From positions 1-64,000 of the forward strand of contig CAZMOM010000017.1 of the NCBI GenBank assembly GCA_964568075.1: a stretch of 64,000 nt of DNA. The letters run 5' to 3'. Every line of letters starts with the position of its first letter. The stretch's first letter is position 1. The notes under the pieces were generated by a model that worked only from the letters and a program-made list of their open reading frames with translations, made no database searches and was not told the origin of the DNA. The stretch is from MnTg04 sp964568075 (GTDB taxonomy: Bacteria; Pseudomonadota; Gammaproteobacteria; Steroidobacterales; MnTg04). The translations under genes were made by a program, and so were the position numbers. Below are positions 35,656-43,740 of the stretch, in pieces.

Positions 35656-36719
35656 GAAAACCTGATCTCCGCCATGACCTGCTCCAGGATATCTCTTGCA
35701 TAGCGATCGGCTTGCAGTGACTTAATCAGTTTGAGACGTTTGGGATTTACCCATGGAAGCTGCGCTAACGCTTGTGCGGCCCGGTATCTGACCCACCACT
35801 CCCGGTCCTCAAGTGCGGACACAATAAAGCGCTTATCCTCCTCCTCGCCAATACGTCCCAATAATTTGACCGCCAACATGCGAATATGCCACCGCGAATG
35901 GGAACACAATTTCCTGATCAGCGGCAGTTCGGAGGGGTCGTCGAGTACTTTCAGGCATGCAGCGACAATGTAATTGTCACCCGTTTTTTCCAGTAGTTCA
36001 CGAATAAGATGCGCTGCGTCCGCGGTGGGAATAACCCGAAGAAAACGCAATAATTTGGCGGCCTCATCGGGTGGCGCATTCGAAATAGCCGTAATAAGCG
36101 GTTTGCGCACGATATAGGGTCCGGCTTCCATAAACAAAGATGCGATGCGGCCGACCGGCCAGTCTTTGCGGGTAGCTATGCGCGCAATAATCAGCGGTAC
36201 TGCCTTTTCGGGATTTATTTCAACCAGAGCCCGCGCCGACATCAGTGAGAGTAATGTGTTATTCGATTCGAAGTTGTCTGCCAGGGATTCCCAGGCAGAG
36301 GCATCATGCAGGTGGCCGAGTGTTGCTGTTGCCAGCAGTTTCTCCTGCAAACGATTTCGTTTGATCATCCGGTTAGCTACCTGGTCGAAACCAAGATGCC
36401 GGGCCAGTGAATTCAGACCCCGTGTCGCCCCACCGGCCAGCGAATCATGTACGACATTCCATTCCCGCAACAAGGGCTCCAAATCCCTCCGCTGCAGCTT
36501 TGGCAAGTCTCTCAGCAAGTCTTCACTGTACATATGTGCCGTTTCAGCGAAAATAGGCCGCCAGGCTTTGAGCAGGTTTGCCCCCTGTCTCTGCCGGACT
36601 TTGAACCGCCATCGCATAACCAGGACACTGACCACCACTGCCATAGTAGCCACGATGGCTATCTGGCCGCTCCAGAACGCAATTCGTACGACCAGATCAA
36701 AATCGGTAACGAAGCCCAA
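35652..36719 (-). CDS. Membrane-anchored HEAT-repeat protein
   Basis: The 355-aa protein has one N-terminal membrane helix (SGQIAIVATMAVVVSVLVM). The rest is a helical solenoid whose later units read like HEAT repeats: RWHIRMLAVKLLGRIGEEED, then EWWVRYRAAQALAQLPW. The start is TTG 36719, supported by AAGGAG seven bases upstream; it lies within the last codons of the barrel gene. It sits between the outer-membrane barrel and the synthase in a tight operon. It may be an adaptor or co-polymerase for the synthase, filling the place PgaD or similar small partners take elsewhere; that role is inference. Confidence 0.8.
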   Translation of the reverse strand: MGFVTDFDLVVRIAFWSGQIAIVATMAVVVSVLVMRWRFKVRQRQGANLLKAWRPIFAETAHMYSEDLLRDLPKLQRRDLEPLLREWNVVHDSLAGGATRGLNSLARHLGFDQVANRMIKRNRLQEKLLATATLGHLHDASAWESLADNFESNNTLLSLMSARALVEINPEKAVPLIIARIATRKDWPVGRIASLFMEAGPYIVRKPLITAISNAPPDEAAKLLRFLRVIPTADAAHLIRELLEKTGDNYIVAACLKVLDDPSELPLIRKLCSHSRWHIRMLAVKLLGRIGEEEDKRFIVSALEDREWWVRYRAAQALAQLPWVNPKRLKLIKSLQADRYARDILEQVMAEIRFS

Positions 36720-37968
36720 CGTTTATCTCCTTGCGACGATACAAGTTTCCTTGTTCATGCTGGCTCAAGGCCCAGGAAAAACCCCAGTCCGGCCGGACCC
36801 AATGCAGGCCATGAAGCACGACAGCGGTTACGTCCGTCGTTATTAGCTGGCTGCCACCCAGACTTTCCGACTCGCGACCATCGGCCAATAACAAGCCTAC
36901 GAAGCTTTGCTCATGGTAAAAAAATTCCCCTCTTAATTCGTGACTATAGGTAACCTGTGCAGACTCCGTGTCGCCTCGGTGCAATTTATAAGCGATTCGA
37001 TATGCTCGCCAGAAACGATCGACTGCGAGGGAAACAACGTTGCTTGTCGTTAACTCGTAGCTCAAATGGCGAAGAGTCATGCCAATGCTCCAATCATCCG
37101 GCAGGGTCCGGGTTACGCCAATGGAAAAGGAACGTTGTGGCAGTACGCCGTCATCCGGGCCCAGAGTCGTTTCAAACTGACTCATCCAGCGAGTACCGAT
37201 TGGCAGATAGACGCCGACTTTGGCTTCCTGGTCTTGTATTCCAAATCGATCGGTCGCCCGCACCCCACCATAGATGACACGACCGCCTCGCATTGGAAAC
37301 CTGGCATCTAGAAAAGTGTCGGTCCAATTGGCAAAACCATTGTCGAGATTCGCATGACTAAAACCTGCTGCCAATTCAGAATAGGTTCGCCCTCTGATTC
37401 TGGACTGAGCCAATTCAATCCAGTCGGCACCCGGAAACCGGAGTTCGGCTTGATTTGCCAGTTCCGTGGCTTTTTCGCGGCTGCCAGGTTTATTGCTGGC
37501 CTGCAGCGCTTGTAATTGCAACCGCCAAAGATCCTTGTAATCCGGGGACAGACTTAGAGCGCTTTCTAAAATCTCAATAGCCGCGTCAGGTTTTCCCCGC
37601 CACAAAAAAACCTGTGCCTTGCCGAGCATATAATCGGTATTGCCAGGGTCGTTCTGCAGCAAGTAATGGTAATCGTTTAACGCCGCCTGCCATTGCTCCG
37701 ACCAGGACAGCACACGTGCGCGCAGATATCGCGCCGCAAAGTCTTCCGGGTGCTGCGCCAGCCAGCCCGTCAGCAAGTCCTGAGCCAATTGGTACTGCTC
37801 ATTCTCTACAGCCGCCTCTGCTGTATCAAAAACATTCAGGTCGTCGGCCTGTGCCGCCTGACCGGGGAAAAAGGCGTAAATGATCACCATTGCGACCACG
37901 ATCCGGAGCAGCAGACTGTCTGTCAAACGAGTGAGCAGCGAATCCATTTCAAAGTGTCTGTATTTCAT
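36697..37968 (-). CDS. TPR protein with C-terminal YaiO-type outer-membrane beta barrel
   Basis: The 423-aa protein has a signal sequence (LRIVVAMVIIYAFFPGQAAQ). TPR units run over about 45-180 (QLAQDLLTGWLAQHPEDFAA, WQAALNDYHYLLQNDPGNTD, PDAAIEILESALSLSPDYKD). A C-terminal domain of alternating strands ends in YRF, as outer-membrane barrels do (SELAAGFSHANLDNGFANWT, VNVGLRYRF-like end). This TPR-plus-barrel layout parallels PgaA and the AlgK/AlgE pair, which let a polymer cross the outer membrane. ATG 37968 has GGAAG just upstream and overlaps the response-regulator gene by 20 nt. Confidence 0.83.
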   Translation of the reverse strand: MKYRHFEMDSLLTRLTDSLLLRIVVAMVIIYAFFPGQAAQADDLNVFDTAEAAVENEQYQLAQDLLTGWLAQHPEDFAARYLRARVLSWSEQWQAALNDYHYLLQNDPGNTDYMLGKAQVFLWRGKPDAAIEILESALSLSPDYKDLWRLQLQALQASNKPGSREKATELANQAELRFPGADWIELAQSRIRGRTYSELAAGFSHANLDNGFANWTDTFLDARFPMRGGRVIYGGVRATDRFGIQDQEAKVGVYLPIGTRWMSQFETTLGPDDGVLPQRSFSIGVTRTLPDDWSIGMTLRHLSYELTTSNVVSLAVDRFWRAYRIAYKLHRGDTESAQVTYSHELRGEFFYHEQSFVGLLLADGRESESLGGSQLITTDVTAVVLHGLHWVRPDWGFSWALSQHEQGNLYRRKEINVGLRYRF

Positions 37969-38332
37969 TTGCTTCCGCCAACCTAAGTCTTATTCGTGCC
38001 ATGAGTTCTTTCGGCTGATAGGGCTTGCGAACATAATCGTTGGCGCCGGATTCCAGTGCCCGCACCACATCGTCTTCGTGCGACCGGGCGGACAGCATAA
38101 CGACCGGAACCTCAGTCCATCTTGGGTGAGCGCGAATCAGTTCGAGAACTTCGAAACCATCGAGACAGGGCAGCATCAGGTCAAGAAGGACGATATCGGC
38201 TGCATTGCCGTTAGCGATATATTCGGCCGCTTTCTGGCCATCTGCCAGATGGCAGACCTCAAAGCCCTCGCGACAAAGCATATGCTCCAGGAGATAGGCA
38301 ATATGCTCATTGTCTTCGACAACAAGAGCCAC
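37949..38332 (-). CDS. Single-domain response regulator (CheY-like)
   Basis: The product is one receiver domain: LVVEDNEHIAYLLEHML with the acidic pocket, the phospho-acceptor Asp in IVLLDLMLPCLDG, the Ser/Thr in VVMLSARS and the Lys in DYVRKPYQP. I take the GTG at 38332 (127 aa) because GGAG stands 9 nt upstream and the first beta strand follows at once; a TTG at 38356 would add eight residues. There is no output domain, so it must act through a protein partner. It is first in the synthase operon and likely gates polymer production. No kinase is adjacent. Confidence 0.88.
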   Translation of the reverse strand: MALVVEDNEHIAYLLEHMLCREGFEVCHLADGQKAAEYIANGNAADIVLLDLMLPCLDGFEVLELIRAHPRWTEVPVVMLSARSHEDDVVRALESGANDYVRKPYQPKELMARIRLRLAEANEIQTL

Positions 38333-38633
38333 TGGTTTTTTCTCCGGTCTCTGCAAAATATTTATCCCATAGCAGCAAGAACGATGCGCGCCAACGCACG
38401 CACAGTGACCTGTTACTCACTGCCCCAACCTGTTTACGACTACCAAGCAGACAATAATTGATCATTTAGGCCACAGACGTGTCCGAAATCACATTATGTT
38501 AAAAAAATTGCTGAAAACTGCCGGATTTTCCCCATAAATCAGCGATTTGGGGAGAAAAGACTGTAAAGGCTATTATGATGATCAGAAGCGATCCCCACCC
38601 CAATTCAGGGCCCCTGGAACTGGGAAATTCGAC
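38333..38633. promoter_or_regulatory. Divergent promoter region of the exopolysaccharide operon
   Basis: About 300 bp between the response regulator (leftward) and the zinc-ribbon gene (rightward). It is AT-rich around 38470-38530. No gene is seen; both promoters should lie here, but I cannot assign boxes. Confidence 0.4.
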
Positions 38634-39296
38634 ATGATTGAGACCCAGGCTGAAGGGAGATTATGCGGTGAAGTGATTAATTCAAGCCTGTTTCCGGGAA
38701 AATTGTTTCATCTCGCCAGTAGCGATTTGCGAGGCGTAATTAACGTTTCTACAGGCTGCAATACCCAAGACCCTGATCTGATTTGCTGGCACGAACCTGG
38801 CTTGCAGCCTAATGGCAATATAGCTAAGGTTGTGCCGGATTGGAGCCGGAAACCGATAACAGAGTTAAGTCGGATGAGTGAAGACGATTACCCGGAAGAG
38901 GAATGGCACACTGGGCTTCGAGCCTTGGATAGTTCCTCGTTCCCAAAGAAATGTGCGAACTGCGGTAGGGTATTTGAAACGGCTCTGCAATATTTTCAAG
39001 AGACCATGGACGTCAACAACGACACAGGCCTCAGGCGCTTTGTTGCCGATGACACGACCGTTATCGTTGAGTCATTTCGAAATTGTCCATGCGGCTCGAC
39101 TTTGATGGATAATTTTACTGATCGCAGAAACGAATCTGCCGCCGGGAATGCTCGTCGAAAAAGATTTGACAGGCTGAAGCAGTCCCTGATTGCCTCTGGT
39201 CTTGACGCCGATACTGCCCACAAACAGGTGCTCGAGTTAATCAGGGAGGAGCAGCGTGAAACCGTCAAAAAACTTAAGCTGGATGACTATACGTGA
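38634..39296 (+). CDS. Uncharacterised protein with two Cys-pair zinc-ribbon-like motifs
   Basis: From ATG 38634 the protein has 220 aa. It is soluble, with a middle section CANCGRVFETALQYF and later FRNCPCGSTLMDNFTDRRNE, which give two Cys pairs able to bind zinc or an iron-sulfur centre. The C-terminus is basic and helical (GNARRKRFDRLKQSLIASGL), ending LELIREEQRETVKKLKLDDY. No family is recognised. Frames reaching to 38547 would add an unlikely N-terminus without a ribosome site. It is transcribed away from the exopolysaccharide operon and could share its regulation. Confidence 0.7.
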   Translation: MIETQAEGRLCGEVINSSLFPGKLFHLASSDLRGVINVSTGCNTQDPDLICWHEPGLQPNGNIAKVVPDWSRKPITELSRMSEDDYPEEEWHTGLRALDSSSFPKKCANCGRVFETALQYFQETMDVNNDTGLRRFVADDTTVIVESFRNCPCGSTLMDNFTDRRNESAAGNARRKRFDRLKQSLIASGLDADTAHKQVLELIREEQRETVKKLKLDDYT

Positions 39297-39667
39297 TCTA
39301 AGTGTAAGCTTTTTGCCGGTTATGATTTCATTGGCATAAGGGGAAAAACGGCGCACGCATGGATAACTTTTCGATCTGGATTCACCGCAATCCTCAGGAT
39401 ACATTTTCAGTGTGCGTGGCAGCCTTTTCTCCTGTTGTCAGACATTGCGGTTTATGATTCGCGGCGAGACCTCAAAATTCAACATAAATACAAACCACAT
39501 GTGAGACTCAAAAAGCATGAATTTCCCGTTCACTCTTTAAAAATCACCGGCCAGGGAAGAGGGCGGGCTGATCACGCAAAGTATCGTTTGAGTACTGACA
39601 AGTTAACGGTGTTATCGAGATCAAAAGCCAGCGCAGGAATATGTCCGCTGTGGCCTACAGTTGCCCC
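39297..39667. other. Gap between convergent genes, nothing recognised
   Basis: About 370 bp between the zinc-ribbon gene and the MarR gene. Only short frames without family resemblance are present, and no clear hairpin terminator. Confidence 0.4.
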
Positions 39668-40138
39668 TCAAATTTTTCCGTCAGACAAATGAAGTGGTTC
39701 CCAACCCCAAACTTCCACCATCACTTTGGTCAACTCAGCAAGCCCCTTCTTACGTCGCTCCAAAAGCTTTGGCGTGGCCAGCAGGACTTTCCTGCGGCGA
39801 TCATTAGCAGATCGATTTGATGTGATCTTGCCTCGCTTGACGAGCCGAGACACGATACGGGAGACGGTGGTGATGGGAACGCCCAAGTGATAGCCAAGGT
39901 TGGAAGGTGATATCGGTTTACCTCGGTCGTAGGCCTCCACAATGGTTAGCATGACCCTGAGTTCATTCAACGTGATCGAGCCGTGCGTTTCATAAAAGCA
40001 ATCGAACAACGCGATCATCCACTGCTGTTGTTGCTCTCTCGTGGCAATCCCACCCCCGGGTCGTTTCATATCCTGCCCGGTGAATCCCATCGGGCGTCCG
40101 TCGATGCCGACTGGTTTACTTTTGGAAACGATACGCAT
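39668..40138 (-). CDS. MarR-like winged-helix transcriptional regulator
   Basis: The 156-aa protein has a winged-helix core. GSITLNELRVMLTIVEAYDR is followed by ISPSNLGYHLGVPITTVSRI (recognition helix) and VSRLVKRGKITSNRSANDRR (wing with the conserved D-R-R). A C-terminal helix ends it. ATG 40138 has AAGG at a good distance. Both flanks are long gene-free spaces, so targets cannot be named; self-regulation and control of the island genes are possible. Confidence 0.85.
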   Translation of the reverse strand: MRIVSKSKPVGIDGRPMGFTGQDMKRPGGGIATREQQQQWMIALFDCFYETHGSITLNELRVMLTIVEAYDRGKPISPSNLGYHLGVPITTVSRIVSRLVKRGKITSNRSANDRRRKVLLATPKLLERRKKGLAELTKVMVEVWGWEPLHLSDGKI

Positions 40139-40177
40139 GTTGCAACCTTTTTTCGTTGTATATCTTCAATTTTAGTA

Positions 40178-40487
40178 TAGCTTGCATTTCGTGTGGTTCC
40201 GGCCACGTGGGCCGTACAAGTTAGGTTCCTTGCGTTTCCTGACCTCCTCAGCCCTGTATGGTCGGGGCCACATTCTGCGTTGGCACGAGTAACCAAATCC
40301 CTAATGTCAAAGAACCACCCAGAGCGCTGGAGAAGTAAGACCGTATGGATCGACTCGCCGATGTGCTTACCACTCAAGGAGGTAGCAGAGGGAAGTGAGA
40401 TAGTTTGGACTTTCGCAGCAGTAAAACAACATAGCTTGCGGTTCGTAATTGTGGTTCCGGCCACGCGGGCTGTACCAGTTGAGTTTC
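40178..40487 (+). repeat. Pair of direct repeats of about 55 bp
   Basis: Two copies, at about 40178-40230 and 40431-40487, share ATAGCTTGC, GTGGTTCCGGCCACG(T/C)GGG and GTAC(A/C)AGTT in the same order. The MarR promoter lies just before the first. The 40139-40736 space holds no firm gene; a 41-codon frame at 40615-40740 is too weak to call. Confidence 0.65.
40394..40424. repeat. 31-bp inverted repeat, left copy
   Basis: AGTGAGATAGTTTGGACT, four variable bases, then CAGCAGTAA. The reverse complement is at 46686-46716, identical except for the four central bases. The two copies enclose about 6.3 kb. Confidence 0.8.
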
Positions 40488-40736
40488 TAGGACGAGGATT
40501 TTTCAGCCGGCAACTACACGGCCCAGGATTCGTTCATCGCCATACGGATGAAGTCGGTTCATGACACGTTCCGGGAGCTTGCAGCGCGCGGGAAGCTTCC
40601 GCGGCAGCGCGACAATGACTGGTTCTCACACCCATTTTATCGCTCGAGCACGCGCCGTGCTCGATGAACTCGGTCGAACAGTGTCGTATGAAATCGCAGG
40701 TTTGAATGACAGTGAGATAAATGAGGCTGACAAACC

Positions 40737-42425
40737 TTGAGTAGTGGTTACAACATAACCCGGCGAGGCGGCAACGGCATTGTGATGGCGGTTGTTATCC
40801 TGATTCTTCTAGGCGCCGGCGTCGGCGCCGCCGAAGCGGCCACTATTTCCGGAACCGTCTACACCGACGAGGGCGTCACGAACGCCGGGGCCGGACTGAC
40901 GGTACGGCTGATCGTCAACGGCGTCGACAACGGCACGAACGTGACCGATGCGAGCGGGGCCTATGCCATCGTGGCCACGCTTTCGGCCGGGGACGCGATG
41001 CTGGTCTATGTCGACGCCGGGCCGATCGATGGCACCGCCGTCACCGTCTCGGACGGGGCCGATCTGTCCGGGTTTGATATTTATGCCGATCACGTGATCA
41101 CGCGGCACGATAACGGCGGGACCCTGAGCAACGCCGACATGGACACCGCCAAAGGAAGCTATGTAGACGATGAGATTGAATACTCGGTAACCGGCGGTGT
41201 ATTGACGGTCTCCGGCCCGAACGAGCTCTACGTGCCCACGGGACACACTTTTTTCCCCGACGAAGACGTCAGCATCTACGATGTGGAGGTCCTGGGTACC
41301 TTCAATCTGGGCAATAACACCATTTCGGTAGAGCGCGACTGGGTCGCCGGGAGCGGAACGATCGCCGGACCTACAGGCGCGGGCCATGTCTTGTTTATCT
41401 CCGGTTCGGCAACCTTTATTCCGGGGCCATCGCCCTACCCCAAGGTCACCATCGCGTTGAGCCCCGGTAGCACACTGACCCTGGGTGGCGCTCTCGATGT
41501 CGACAACAACCTTGTCATTTCCAGCGGCGCCCTGGATGTCTCTGTGTCGAACTATGCCATCACCGTGGGCCAGAACTTCACCAATATGGACACGTTCACG
41601 GCTCGAAACGGCACGGTGACGCTGGATGGCACGAGCCAGACAATCTCCGGCTCCACCACTTTCTACAACCTGACTAAAACCGTAGCCGCCGCCGACACCC
41701 TCACTTTTGAGCAGAATGAGACCACGACAATCGACGGCACGGTGACGTTAACCGGAGCAGCCGGGAACCTGCTCAGCCTGCGCTCAGAAACTCCGGGGAC
41801 CCAGTGGAACTTCATCGTCACCGCCGGAGCCATCAAGGCGATCGATTATGTGGACGTTCAGGACTCCAATGCCTCCGGATCCGACGCGTCACGAAAACCG
41901 ATCGGGCCGACAAATTCCGTGGACAGCGGAAATACGATTGACTGGTTCTTGCCATCGCCGAGCATCCAGATAACGAAGTCTGTCATGACGCTGGAAGATC
42001 CTTTTAGTGGAACCACGGATCCGAAAGCGATACCGGGCGCGATCGCGCTGTATACGATTCAGTTAACAAATATCAGCCCAGTCGCAGCGGATGCCGACAG
42101 CGTGACGATTAACGACCCGATACCGGCCAACCTGTCCCTGCGGGTTGTCGATTACGACGGCGGCAACCCTGGGCCGATCGCATTCGTGGACGGCTTGCCG
42201 TCGAGTGGTCTGAGCTACACCTTCACGAGCCTGGGAAACAGCACGGACGATGTCGAGTTCTCCAACGACGGTGGCAGCATTTGGACTTACACTCCGGCAG
42301 CCTCTGGCGATGGCACCGACCCGGCGGTTACCGACATCCGCATCAACCTCAAGGGGATCTTCGCGGGGTCGACCGGCAGCGGTGATCCGAGTTTCCAGCT
42401 GCTGTTCAAGGCCGTCATTCAATAG
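40737..42425 (+). CDS. Secreted modular surface protein with a C-terminal DUF11-type domain
   Basis: The 562-aa product has a signal peptide (GIVMAVVILILLGAGVGAAE). A carboxypeptidase-regulatory/Cna-B-like unit comes first (ISGTVYTDEGVTNAGAGLTV, about 35-100). A long region of short beta-strand repeats follows (LSPGSTLTLGGALDVDNNLV, VTLDGTSQTISGSTTFYNLT). The C-terminal DUF11-like domain has IQITKSVMTLEDPFSGTTDP, ALYTIQLTNISPVAADADSV and TINDPIPANLSLR. Such proteins are exported or surface-attached. No sorting motif is seen at the C-terminus. Start is TTG 40737 with GAGG upstream, or ATG 40785. It is much more GC-rich than the flanking lipoprotein gene. Confidence 0.8.
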   Translation: MSSGYNITRRGGNGIVMAVVILILLGAGVGAAEAATISGTVYTDEGVTNAGAGLTVRLIVNGVDNGTNVTDASGAYAIVATLSAGDAMLVYVDAGPIDGTAVTVSDGADLSGFDIYADHVITRHDNGGTLSNADMDTAKGSYVDDEIEYSVTGGVLTVSGPNELYVPTGHTFFPDEDVSIYDVEVLGTFNLGNNTISVERDWVAGSGTIAGPTGAGHVLFISGSATFIPGPSPYPKVTIALSPGSTLTLGGALDVDNNLVISSGALDVSVSNYAITVGQNFTNMDTFTARNGTVTLDGTSQTISGSTTFYNLTKTVAAADTLTFEQNETTTIDGTVTLTGAAGNLLSLRSETPGTQWNFIVTAGAIKAIDYVDVQDSNASGSDASRKPIGPTNSVDSGNTIDWFLPSPSIQITKSVMTLEDPFSGTTDPKAIPGAIALYTIQLTNISPVAADADSVTINDPIPANLSLRVVDYDGGNPGPIAFVDGLPSSGLSYTFTSLGNSTDDVEFSNDGGSIWTYTPAASGDGTDPAVTDIRINLKGIFAGSTGSGDPSFQLLFKAVIQ

Positions 42426-42503
42426 CGCGGCCGTCTGTGGGTACTGTCAAGTTAACTGAGAGGCATGGGTCAGATGCAACCGTTGCAAGGAGCCACGAAT
42501 ACG

Positions 42504-43346
42504 ATGAGCGATGCACCGTTTGAATTGAAAGACATAAAAACTACGCACATATTCCTTGTACTATTTTTGTTGGGGATTTCCGCATGTCGCAGTGCGGGCT
42601 CAGGAGAGGAAGCGTCAAACAAAACAGTTCAGGTCAGAGTATTTCCGCCTGCTGAAGAAATATTGGTAAAGGTATATGACACACTTTATCAAACGCCAGA
42701 TTACTTTTTCGTTGATGAACGCGCCGACACGCCCAGAAGTTATGTAGTTTATCACGTCAAAGACGTCTCTATGTCTTATGAACTTTGTACAAACGACTAT
42801 TACCAGGCACTAGAATGGGAAACAGCGGATCATGATAGTCGTGAAGTAAACGGGTATTACGTTGGTTCCTATGAGAACGACCGGTACTTTGAATTTATTC
42901 GAGAATTATCATATTCAAGTAGCGTGGGTAATATTAGCGATCCTACTTCCCCTGGATTTGCTCGCGTTTTCAAATGCAGCTATTTGAATCGCGACGGTGT
43001 TGACAGAAATATTCGCAATGGCTATGCAGGGACGCTAAATTTAAAGGCACTATCCAAAGAGGCAATACGAACATTTACCGAATACATGTGGCAGTTTACG
43101 TTTTTTTGGCCGGTAGAAAAGACTGTATTGGAAAGTTTTTCTACCGAGACAGAAACCGCTTTTCAACATACTTTATTTTTAGTTTTTGCGACCAAGCAAG
43201 GACCAGGCCAATGTGACCTTATTGATGTTGTTGATTGGGTCTTTAGCGTTAACAAGAACAATGGCCAGATTACCAAGGAATTCAAACATCTATATGACAT
43301 GCAGGCGCAACTGGTTAACGGCGTTCCAAAAAAATGCGGAGATTAG
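42504..43346 (+). CDS. Hypothetical lipoprotein
   Basis: The product (280 aa from ATG 42504) has a hydrophobic segment IFLVLFLLGISAC ending in a lipobox (I-S-A-C). An N-region that is longer than usual precedes it. The mature part has no family I recognise; it is rich in aromatic residues and ends PKKCGD, with several Cys that may form disulfides. An ATG at 42465 is possible, but AAGGAG at 42485 fits neither start well. Not clearly operonic with the DUF11 gene 78 nt upstream, although read in the same direction. AT-rich. Confidence 0.65.
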   Translation: MSDAPFELKDIKTTHIFLVLFLLGISACRSAGSGEEASNKTVQVRVFPPAEEILVKVYDTLYQTPDYFFVDERADTPRSYVVYHVKDVSMSYELCTNDYYQALEWETADHDSREVNGYYVGSYENDRYFEFIRELSYSSSVGNISDPTSPGFARVFKCSYLNRDGVDRNIRNGYAGTLNLKALSKEAIRTFTEYMWQFTFFWPVEKTVLESFSTETETAFQHTLFLVFATKQGPGQCDLIDVVDWVFSVNKNNGQITKEFKHLYDMQAQLVNGVPKKCGD

Positions 43347-43740
43347 AATTTTTGACCAGTATGTGGATAAGGACGAACAAAACTGGTTATGGAAGAACGG
43401 GACAGCCAGGGAGCTAAAGGGTGCAAAAACTCTATCGGAACCATGGTATCGACAATAATGCGATGCTACGCACCCTCTTAATAGGAATAACTTCGGGGAT
43501 TTTCGATGATTCAGTAGCATCGTTTGCGGCAATAACTCATCGAGCCTTGGTAAATCATCGAGAGAGAGTGATGCCAGACATTGTGATGACCCGTACACGG
43601 CTACTCGGGCTGACCGCTGACAGTGATATCACTGTTTACCGGCGGGCTTGCCGTGGTGACGCTGGCGGGATCGCTGCTACTTCCGGTGCGCTGCTTGCGC
43701 AACAAATGGACGGTTATGCATTTCACCAGCAGACTGCGGC
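43347..43740. other. Gap of about 390 bp without a firm gene
   Basis: A frame of 107 codons (43421-43744) ends in an ATGA overlap with the kinase gene but has no protein-like features. In another frame 43623-43743 encodes one hydrophobic helix (SLFTGGLAVVTLAGSLLLPV) that could be the end of a lost membrane protein. The kinase promoter is presumably here. Confidence 0.4.

Noticed and set aside
40615..40740. 41-codon frame before the DUF11 gene
   Set aside because: Short and without a ribosome site; it may be a fragment of a lost gene but cannot be supported.
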